The notes beneath the pieces were generated by a model that was given only the letters and a program-made list of their open reading frames with translations, did not search any database and was not told the DNA's origin. From positions 1 to 5,765 of the forward strand of contig CALXJL010000083.1 of NCBI GenBank assembly GCA_944388615.1: 5,765 nt of DNA. Direction: 5' to 3'. The DNA is from an uncultured Clostridia bacterium (GTDB taxonomy: Bacteria; Bacillota; Clostridia; TANB77; CAG-508). Of the stretch, positions 1-5,461 are shown in pieces (the stretch's first letter is position 1; every line of letters starts with the position of its first letter). A program made the position numbers and the translations under genes.

Positions 1-162
1 ATTACATGTGCATGTGGAAATGTTATAGAAACAAATTCAACAAAACCAGAGATGAAAGTTGATGTTTGTTCAAAATGTCATCCATACTGGACAGGAAATT
101 TAAGAATGGAAACAACTGGTGGTAGAGCAGATAGATTTAAGAAAAAATATGGAATTCAATAA
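1..162 (+). CDS. rpmE: 50S ribosomal protein L31, zinc-binding form (5'-truncated)
   Basis: Frame 1 is open from the first base to a TAA at 160-162 and gives 53 residues. The visible part begins ITCACG and contains CSKCHPYWTG, followed by GGRADRFKKKYGIQ at the C-terminus. The CxC near the start (residues 3 and 5 of the visible part) and the CxxC (residues 23 and 26) are the zinc-ligand cysteines of the zinc-containing (C+) type of L31, a small protein at the central protuberance of the large ribosomal subunit. Full L31 is usually about 65-70 residues, so some 12-17 N-terminal residues, the start codon and the ribosome binding site lie outside the window. In Bacillus the zinc form is exchanged for a cysteine-free paralogue under zinc starvation; nothing here shows whether that happens in this organism. 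Family identification is secure from the motif spacing. Confidence 0.95.
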   Translation: MTCACGNVIETNSTKPEMKVDVCSKCHPYWTGNLRMETTGGRADRFKKKYGIQ

Positions 163-172
163 AATATCAAAT

Positions 173-203
173 AAATGGGATGGTAATAATCATTCCTTTT
201 TTT
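173..203 (+). terminator. Probable weak intrinsic terminator of rpmE
   Basis: Starting 10 bases after the rpmE stop codon, GGGATG (177-182) pairs with CATTCC (191-196) through one G-U pair across an 8-nt loop. Seven T residues follow directly (197-203). Three A residues at 173-175 could extend the stem past one T-T mismatch. The order stem then T-run fits rho-independent termination of the + strand transcript, but the stem is short. The T-run is shared with the left arm of the palindrome that follows, so the two structures compete. Confidence 0.5.
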
Positions 204-246
204 GTAGAATAGGAAAGTTTGGAAAACTTTCCTATTCTACAAAAAA
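198..246. repeat. Perfect 23-bp inverted repeat with 3-nt loop
   Basis: Bases 198-220 are an exact reverse complement of 224-246, with only GGA (221-223) between them. Each arm holds a core reading TAGAATAGGAAAGTTT (left) or AAACTTTCCTATTCTA (right). The outer ends are T-run on the left and A-run on the right. This polarity is the reverse of an intrinsic terminator: on either strand the stem is preceded by T and followed by A. A perfect stem of this length with a minimal loop in an intergenic gap resembles dispersed palindromic repeats or the product of a miniature mobile element. Copy number cannot be seen from one window. Confidence 0.85.
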
Positions 247-259
247 GCTTTGCTAAACA

Positions 260-296
260 TTGCACAGAAAAATTGCTATGCAATTTTTTGTGTCAA
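260..296. repeat. Bulged hairpin with A-run and T-run arms
   Basis: TTG at 260-262 pairs with CAA at 294-296, CACA (263-266) with TGTG (289-292), and AAAAATTGC (268-276) with GCAATTTTT (280-288). The loop is TAT (277-279), and G267 and T293 are single-base bulges. The inner part (an A-run, a short stem, then a T-run) resembles a weak intrinsic terminator on both strands. However, the T-run pairs inside the stem and there are only two G-C pairs near the tip. It may be a backup terminator for rpmE or part of the larger inverted-repeat cluster. Confidence 0.55.
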
Positions 297-298
297 CC

Positions 299-379
299 AA
301 TCTTTGCGCTTCTTCGAGACCTTAAATATAGCAACAGCAAGTATAAAAAGTAGAGTAAAGGTCTCGAAGGAGCGAGATT
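299..379. repeat. Long imperfect inverted repeat upstream of miaB
   Basis: CTTCGAGACCTT (312-323) is an exact reverse complement of AAGGTCTCGAAG (358-369). The stem extends outward through a T-G pair (311/370) and CGCT/AGCG (307-310/371-374). After a three-base bulge (304-306) it continues as AATCT/AGATT (299-303/375-379). About 22 pairs enclose a 34-nt A-rich loop (324-357). The arms are clearly richer in G+C than their surroundings. The structure ends five bases before the TATAAT at 385-390, so its right arm covers where a -35 element would lie. It could be a dispersed repeat, a protein-binding site, or a structured RNA if transcribed from upstream. Confidence 0.7.
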
Positions 380-384
380 TGTTG

Positions 385-390
385 TATAAT
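385..390 (+). promoter_or_regulatory. Candidate -10 box of the miaB operon promoter
   Basis: TATAAT is an exact sigma-A type -10 sequence located 46 bases before the miaB start, which would give a leader of about 40 nt. No good -35 hexamer is found 16-18 bases upstream: the bases there (about 361-368, GTCTCGAA) are the right arm of the long inverted repeat. An activator may be needed, or the promoter may rely on the -10 alone. In a genome this A/T-rich a chance TATAAT is not rare, so support is moderate. Confidence 0.45.
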
Positions 391-436
391 AGAAAAATAA
401 ATTTGTACGAGATCGAAAGGTAAGGATTAAAAAAAT

Positions 437-1867
437 ATGGAAACGAAAACAAAAATAGAAGAACAAATAGATATAATGGAAAAAATAAGCAAAATAAATG
501 AAGGAAAAAATTTAAAATATTATATTTTCACAATGGGATGTAGTCTAAATGAAAATGATTCAGAGAAATTATGTGGAATGTTAGAGAAAATGGCATATAA
601 TAAAACAGAAAAAATAGAAGAGGCAGATATTATTATATTTAATACTTGTTGTATAAGAGAAAATGCGGAAGACAAGTTATTTGGAAAATTAGGCGAAGTA
701 AAAAAATATCATGAGAAAAAAGGTAGTATTATAGCTATTGGCGGATGTATGATGCAACAAGAACATATTGTAGAAAAAATAAAAAAGAGTTATAATTTTT
801 GTGATATAATATTTGGAACACATACACTTTATAAATTTCCAGAGGATCTATATAAAGTTATTTTAGAGAAAAAACATGTTCAAGATATAATAGATATAGA
901 TGGAAATATTATAGAAGGAATACCAATTAAAAGAAGTGAAAAAACAAAAGCATTAGTTACTATTATGAATGGGTGCAATAATTTTTGTACATATTGTATT
1001 GTTCCATATGTAAGAGGTAGAGAAAGAAGTAGAGCACCAAAAGATATTATAAACGAAATAGAAGAACTAGCTAAAAAAGGATATAAAGAAATAACTTTAT
1101 TAGGTCAAAATGTTAATTCATATATGAAAAGTGAAAAATGTAATAAAATAGAAGAGCAAGATAAACAAACATCATATGGATATGTTAATTCATTTGCAGA
1201 TTTATTGTTGGCAGTAAATAAAATTGAAGGTATTGAAGTTATAAGGTTCATATCACCACATCCAAAGGATTTTACAAATGATGTAATTACTGCAATAAAG
1301 AAAAGTAAAAAAGTTAGTAAATTATTGCATTTACCACTGCAATCAGGTAGTACAGAAATTTTGAAAAAAATGAATAGAGGATATACAAAAGAACAATATT
1401 TATCTTTAGTAAAAAAAATAAAAGAAGCAATACCAGATGTAAGATTTTCTACAGATATAATTGTAGGTTTTCCAGGAGAAACATATGAGGATTTTTTAGA
1501 TACATTGGATGTAGTAAGAAAAGTTAATTTTGAACAAGTATTTATGTTTATATATTCAAGAAGAGTAGGAACTCCAGCAGACAAAATGGAAAATCAAGTA
1601 CCAGAAGAGGAAAAGCATGTTAGATTTAATGAATTAAAAGAACTTGTAGAACAACAAATAGAAGAGAATAACAAAAAATATATTGGTACTGTTCATACAA
1701 TATTAGTTGAAGGAAAAAGTAAAACTAATGACAAATTATTAACAGGTAGAACAGACTCAAATAAAATAGTTGTATTTGATGGGGATGAAAATTTAATAAA
1801 TAATATTGTAAAAGTGCAAATTGTGTCAGAGCATATGTGGTATTTAAAAGGAAAAATAGTGGAATAA
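437..1867 (+). CDS. miaB: tRNA-2-methylthio-N6-dimethylallyladenosine synthase MiaB
   Basis: This is a 476-residue radical-SAM methylthiotransferase that turns i6A37 into ms2i6A37 in tRNAs reading UNN codons. The N-terminal UPF0004 domain (about 28-140) carries the cysteines of the auxiliary iron-sulfur cluster: C35 in TMGCSLNENDSE, C71 (or C72) in NTCCIRENAE, and C104 in GGCMMQQ. The radical-SAM core (about 168-400) has the CxxxCxxC motif at C180, C184 and C187, followed by VRGRERSR. A TRAM RNA-binding domain covers about 414-476. The ENDSE and RENAE motifs and GGCMMQQ favour MiaB over its relatives MtaB and RimO. The start at 437 follows AAAGGTAAGG (416-425) at suitable distance and leaves a charged N-terminal extension of about 25 residues. 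Two oddities: position 36 is Ser where most MiaB have Gln (GCQMN), and there is a polar insertion near 231-250. It is the first gene of the operon; the next gene starts 16 bp later. Confidence 0.95.
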   Translation: METKTKIEEQIDIMEKISKINEGKNLKYYIFTMGCSLNENDSEKLCGMLEKMAYNKTEKIEEADIIIFNTCCIRENAEDKLFGKLGEVKKYHEKKGSIIAIGGCMMQQEHIVEKIKKSYNFCDIIFGTHTLYKFPEDLYKVILEKKHVQDIIDIDGNIIEGIPIKRSEKTKALVTIMNGCNNFCTYCIVPYVRGRERSRAPKDIINEIEELAKKGYKEITLLGQNVNSYMKSEKCNKIEEQDKQTSYGYVNSFADLLLAVNKIEGIEVIRFISPHPKDFTNDVITAIKKSKKVSKLLHLPLQSGSTEILKKMNRGYTKEQYLSLVKKIKEAIPDVRFSTDIIVGFPGETYEDFLDTLDVVRKVNFEQVFMFIYSRRVGTPADKMENQVPEEEKHVRFNELKELVEQQIEENNKKYIGTVHTILVEGKSKTNDKLLTGRTDSNKIVVFDGDENLINNIVKVQIVSEHMWYLKGKIVE

Positions 1868-1883
1868 TAGGTGATTATTAATA

Positions 1884-2741
1884 ATGAATGAATTAAAAAA
1901 TGAAAGAGATATAATTATTAAAGTTTTAGATGGTCAGATTTTATTAAAAGAAGCAAGTAAAATATTAGGAATTCACAAAGAAACAGTTAATTCTAGAATA
2001 ATAGAATTAGCTAAAATAGATGAAGAAATAAGACAAAAATTCATAAAATATTGTAAGAGAAATAATTTTGAAAATATAAATTTTTTAGTACTATTTCGAG
2101 AAATGCTAGAAAAAGATTGTTCACAATCTTTTATAGCTTCACAATATGATATACCAACTAGAACAATTTCAAGAGAAATTGAAAAACTAAAAAAACTAGA
2201 GGGATATGAATCAGTATATAGTGTGTTAAAAGAACATGCTGAAAGACATATAAAGAGAAGATTGGATAAAAGAAGTTTAACAAAAGAAGAGGAAAAAGAA
2301 GAATATAATTATGAAATTCAATTAGAATCAGTTTTGGATATTTTGCCAAAAGGTGATGTGTTTACTTATATTGATACAGAAGATATGTTATCTAAACAAA
2401 TTAGAGAATTGGAAGAAAAAATTTCAAGAGTAGAAGAAGCAAAAAATAATGGAATACAATGGAAAGAGATAAAACAGATAATAGGGATAGATAGGAGTCA
2501 ATATAATAGAGATAGGAAAAAACTTGATATTTTAAAAATAAAATATCAAGAATTAATGAATAATAAAAATAAAGATGAAAAAGAAAGTTCAGTACAAGAG
2601 AAAATGAAAAAATTCAAAGATTCTTATAAAAATAGTGGAGAAAATAATAAGGTTGATTTAGATTATAATAGAAAAGGACAAGAAGATTATAAAACAAATG
2701 ATGAAGGAAAAGTAGATAATGAGGAAAATAAGGAGTTGTAA
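1884..2741 (+). CDS. Hypothetical protein with helix-turn-helix-like segments
   Basis: I do not recognise this 285-residue protein. Residues 20-43 read like a classic helix-turn-helix (LKEASKILGIHKETVNSRI: Ala, LGI turn, TV and R in the second helix). A second similar unit lies at about 80-104 (SQSFIASQYDIPTRTISREI) and a weaker third at about 192-213 (EIKQIIGIDRSQYNRDRKKL). A charged helical stretch at about 168-190 could form a short coiled coil. Residues from about 225 to the end are highly charged, rich in Lys, Glu, Asn and Asp, and probably disordered. There is no signal peptide or membrane segment, so it should be cytoplasmic. The start follows AGGTGAT (1869-1875) at normal spacing, and the gene lies 16 bp after miaB and 5 bp before mutS, so it is surely co-transcribed. 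A DNA-binding or regulatory role is inferred only from the HTH-like pattern. Confidence is high that it is a gene, low for its function. Confidence 0.85.
   Translation: MNELKNERDIIIKVLDGQILLKEASKILGIHKETVNSRIIELAKIDEEIRQKFIKYCKRNNFENINFLVLFREMLEKDCSQSFIASQYDIPTRTISREIEKLKKLEGYESVYSVLKEHAERHIKRRLDKRSLTKEEEKEEYNYEIQLESVLDILPKGDVFTYIDTEDMLSKQIRELEEKISRVEEAKNNGIQWKEIKQIIGIDRSQYNRDRKKLDILKIKYQELMNNKNKDEKESSVQEKMKKFKDSYKNSGENNKVDLDYNRKGQEDYKTNDEGKVDNEENKEL
2730..2735 (+). promoter_or_regulatory. Ribosome binding site of mutS inside the upstream gene
   Basis: AAGGAG lies within the last codons of the preceding gene (AAT AAG GAG TTG TAA) and 11 bases before the mutS ATG. Ribosomes ending the upstream gene cover this site, which suggests translational coupling of mutS to the HTH-like protein. 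This near-consensus site also fixes the mutS start. Confidence 0.8.
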
Positions 2742-2746
2742 TAAAA

Positions 2747-5359
2747 ATGGCAGAATATTCTCCAATGATGCAAAAATATTTGGAAACTAAAAAGGAATAT
2801 GAAGATTGTATATTATTTTATAGATTAGGTGATTTCTATGAAATGTTTTTTGAAGATGCTATTACTGTGTCAAAAGAATTAGAATTAACACTAACAGGAA
2901 AATTATGTGGTCAAGAAGAAAGAGCTCCTATGTGCGGAGTACCATTTCATGCAGCAGAAACATATATAGCAAGACTAATTGAAAAAGGATATAAAGTTGC
3001 AATATGTGAGCAATTGGAAGATCCTAAAGATGCAAAAGGAATAGTAGAAAGAGGAGTTATTAGGGTAGTAACACCTGGAACTCTTATAGAGAGTAATTTG
3101 TTGGATGAAAAAAAGAATAATTATATAATGGCAATTTATAAAAGTGGAATATATTTTGGCATTTCTGTTTGTGATATTAGTACAGGTGAGTTTTTGGCTA
3201 CACAAATAAAAGAAACCAATAATTTTGCACATTTATTAGATGAGATTTCAAGATATTCTCCAGCAGAAATTATTGTAAATAAAATGATGTATGAATCTAG
3301 TGAAGAATTAGAAAAAATAAAAGATAGATTTAAAATATATATTTCAAGAATAAAAGAAGATGTATTTAACAATGATATAGAGGTTTTAGTAGAAAATTAT
3401 AATATTATAAATGATAAAAATGAAAATATAAAATTAGATAAAAATGATTTATCATTAAGATCTATAAATGGACTCTTATATTATTTAAATGATACTCAAA
3501 AAACAAATTTAGATTATATAAAAAACATAAAAATATATAATATAAGTAGATATATGGCATTAGATATAAATGCAAGAAGAAATTTAGAATTAACAGAAAA
3601 AATGAGGGATAAAAGTAAAAAAGGAACATTATTATGGGTACTAGATAAAACTGGGACATCAATGGGAGGAAGGCTTTTACGCAGATGGATAAATGATCCT
3701 TTAATAGATGAAAAAGAAATTAATAATAGATTAGAGGCTGTAAAAGAATTAAAAGAAAATATTATGCTAAGAGATGAGATATATCAATATTTAAAAAAAG
3801 TATATGATATAGAAAGATTAGCAGGAAAAATTTCTTATGGAAATGCAACAGGTAGAGATCTAATATCTCTTAAAAATTCAGCACTTCAATTACCAAATAT
3901 CAAAAATATTTTGAAAAATACTAAATCTAACTTGTTACAAGATTTATATCTAAGTTTAGATGAATTAAAAGATATATATGAATTAATAAATGAATCAATT
4001 GTTGATGAACCACCAATTTCAGTAAAAGAAGGAAATATTATAAAACTCGGATATAATGAAGAAGTTGATATATTAAGAAAAGCAACAACAGAAGGAAAAA
4101 ATTGGATTGTCCAGTTAGAAACTGAAGAAAAAGAGAAGACTGGTATTAAAGGATTAAAAATTGGATTCAATAAAGTGTTTGGATATTTTCTAGAAGTTAC
4201 AAAAGCTAATTTATCACTAGTTCCAGATAGATATATAAGAAAACAAACATTAACAAATTGTGAAAGATATATAACAGAAGAATTAAAAAATCTAGAAAAT
4301 CAAATTTTAGGAGCTGAGGAAAAAGGAGTAAATTTAGAATATCATATATTCTGTGAAATAAGAGAAAAAATAGAAAAACAAACACAAAGAATTCAAATAT
4401 CTTCAAATATAATTGCAACATTGGATGTTTTATGCTCATTTGCAATTGTAGCTGATGAAATGGGTTATTGTATGCCAATTGTAGATAACAGCGGAGAATT
4501 AGATATAAAAGCAGGAAGACATCCAGTAATTGAAAAAATATTACCAGCTGGAGCATTTATAAGTAATGATACTTATTTGAATAAAGGAGATAATAGACTT
4601 GCAATAATTACTGGACCTAATATGGCTGGAAAATCAACATATATGAGACAAGTTGCTTTAATTACTCTAATGGCTCAAACAGGAAGTTTTGTACCAGCAG
4701 AATCTGCTAGAATCGGTGTTGTAGATAAAATTTTTACAAGAGTTGGAGCATCAGATGATTTAAGTATGGGGCAAAGCACATTTATGGTGGAAATGATGGA
4801 AGTTGCTACAATATTAAAAGAAGCAACAAATAATAGTCTTGTAATATTGGATGAAATAGGAAGAGGAACATCTACATATGACGGACTATCAATTGCATGG
4901 GCAGTTGCTGAATATATTGCAAATGCAGAAAAATGTGGAGCTAAGACTTTATTTGCAACTCATTATCATGAATTAACTCAATTAGAAGATAAATTAGAAG
5001 GAGTAAAAAATTATTCAATAGCAGTAAAAGAAAAAGGTGAGGATGTAATCTTTTTAAGAAAGATAGTACCAGGAGGTACAGATGAAAGTTATGGTGTGCA
5101 TGTAGCAAAACTTGCAGGAGTACCTGGAAATGTTACTAAAAGAGCTAATGAAATTTTGAGGACATTAGAAAGAAAAAGTATTTTAAATAATAAAAATTTA
5201 GAAAAAGCAAATAAAACTAATCAAAATAGTGGACAATTAGATATGTATAATTTTAAGATTGCAGAAATTGCACAAGAATTAGATAAGATTAATCTTAATG
5301 AACTTACTCCAATACAAGCTTTAAATACTTTAGTAAAGATAAAAGAAAAAATGGGATAA
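2747..5359 (+). CDS. mutS: DNA mismatch repair ATPase MutS
   Basis: This complete 870-residue MutS binds mismatches and small loops as a dimer and signals repair after ATP exchange. The N-terminal mismatch-binding domain has the Phe-x-Glu reader at F30-Y31-E32 in RLGDFYEMFFEDA, plus MCGVPFHA. A connector domain lies at roughly 125-250. The core and lever region includes SMGGRLLRRWINDPLID (305-321), and the clamp includes KIGFNKVFGYFLEVTKANL (471-489). The ABC-type ATPase has Walker A GPNMAGKST (623-631), signature DLSMGQSTFM (671-680), Walker B VILDEIGRGTS (699-709, with D702 and E703) and the histidine switch ATHYHE (H739). Near the C-terminus QLDMYNF (830-836) resembles a beta-clamp binding motif, followed by the usual ending LTPIQALNTLVKIKEK. 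All catalytic residues are present and the length is normal for Firmicutes. It is the last gene of the operon; mutL does not follow, and a terminator begins 6 bp after the stop. Confidence 0.98.
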   Translation: MAEYSPMMQKYLETKKEYEDCILFYRLGDFYEMFFEDAITVSKELELTLTGKLCGQEERAPMCGVPFHAAETYIARLIEKGYKVAICEQLEDPKDAKGIVERGVIRVVTPGTLIESNLLDEKKNNYIMAIYKSGIYFGISVCDISTGEFLATQIKETNNFAHLLDEISRYSPAEIIVNKMMYESSEELEKIKDRFKIYISRIKEDVFNNDIEVLVENYNIINDKNENIKLDKNDLSLRSINGLLYYLNDTQKTNLDYIKNIKIYNISRYMALDINARRNLELTEKMRDKSKKGTLLWVLDKTGTSMGGRLLRRWINDPLIDEKEINNRLEAVKELKENIMLRDEIYQYLKKVYDIERLAGKISYGNATGRDLISLKNSALQLPNIKNILKNTKSNLLQDLYLSLDELKDIYELINESIVDEPPISVKEGNIIKLGYNEEVDILRKATTEGKNWIVQLETEEKEKTGIKGLKIGFNKVFGYFLEVTKANLSLVPDRYIRKQTLTNCERYITEELKNLENQILGAEEKGVNLEYHIFCEIREKIEKQTQRIQISSNIIATLDVLCSFAIVADEMGYCMPIVDNSGELDIKAGRHPVIEKILPAGAFISNDTYLNKGDNRLAIITGPNMAGKSTYMRQVALITLMAQTGSFVPAESARIGVVDKIFTRVGASDDLSMGQSTFMVEMMEVATILKEATNNSLVILDEIGRGTSTYDGLSIAWAVAEYIANAEKCGAKTLFATHYHELTQLEDKLEGVKNYSIAVKEKGEDVIFLRKIVPGGTDESYGVHVAKLAGVPGNVTKRANEILRTLERKSILNNKNLEKANKTNQNSGQLDMYNFKIAEIAQELDKINLNELTPIQALNTLVKIKEKMG

Positions 5360-5364
5360 AAGAT

Positions 5365-5408
5365 AAGATGAATATGAATGTGAAAAGCATTCATATTTAT
5401 CTTTTTTT
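5365..5408 (+). terminator. Rho-independent terminator of the miaB-mutS operon
   Basis: AAGATGAATATGAATG (5365-5380) pairs with CATTCATATTTATCTT (5388-5403), 16 pairs including one G-U, across the loop TGAAAAG. Seven T residues cover 5402-5408, the first two being in the stem. It starts 6 bases after the mutS stop. Stem followed by T-run on the + strand is the canonical arrangement. The T-run ends exactly where the next promoter's -35 begins. Confidence 0.92.
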
Positions 5409-5438
5409 GTATATATGAGATCTCATTCGGGAAAAATA
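5409..5438 (+). promoter_or_regulatory. Predicted forespore sigma-F promoter of spoIVB
   Basis: GTATA (5409-5413) and GGGAAAAATA (5429-5438) are separated by exactly 15 bases. This agrees at every fixed position with the Bacillus subtilis sigma-F consensus as I know it (GYATA, 15 bases, GGNRANAHTR). Transcription would start near 5443-5446, giving a leader of only about 16-19 nt. In B. subtilis spoIVB is transcribed by sigma-F and then sigma-G, so the biology fits. The -35 also satisfies the sigma-G pattern, but no good sigma-G -10 (CATNNTA type) is found at 17-18 bases. Confidence 0.75.
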
Positions 5439-5444
5439 CATTTG

Positions 5445-5450
5445 AAGGGA
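5445..5450 (+). promoter_or_regulatory. Ribosome binding site of spoIVB
   Basis: AAGGGA lies 11 bases before the ATG at 5462 and supports that start codon. If the sigma-F promoter prediction is right, this site sits at or within a base or two of the 5' end of the mRNA, an unusually short leader. Confidence 0.7.
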
Positions 5451-5461
5451 TGAGATTAAAT

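Noticed and set aside
198..246. Long palindrome as the rho-independent terminator of rpmE
   Set aside because: A run of A, not T, follows the stem on both strands; the shorter stem at 177-196 with its T-run fits better.
291..296. TTGACA on the - strand as a -35 box
   Set aside because: The sequence at 17-base spacing (268-273 complement, ATTTTT) is no -10 box, and no - strand gene follows.
391..436. T-box or other riboswitch in the miaB leader
   Set aside because: No T-box AGGGTGGNACCGCG motif or other known aptamer core is visible, and the predicted leader is only about 40 nt.
163..436. CRISPR array or tRNA gene in the intergenic gap
   Set aside because: There are no regularly spaced direct repeats. 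The repeats are inverted, and no cloverleaf with a TTCRANY arm can be drawn.
1105..1584. 159-codon open frame on the - strand inside miaB
   Set aside because: It lies fully within a well-identified gene, has no domain pattern and is explained by the A/T-rich codon bias. The same applies to the - strand frames at 2158-2349, 2975-3232, 3136-3372, 3462-3662, 3886-4170 and 4206-4556.
2560..2741. Frameshift at the charged tail of the HTH-like protein
   Set aside because: The tail is low-complexity but stays in frame to a stop that gives normal coupling to mutS; no competing frame continues the preceding domain.
5421..5455. Hairpin TCTCAT/ATGAGA sequestering the spoIVB ribosome binding site
   Set aside because: If the sigma-F promoter is right, transcription starts near 5445, so the left arm is not in the mRNA. 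The stem is only about eight pairs with one G-U.
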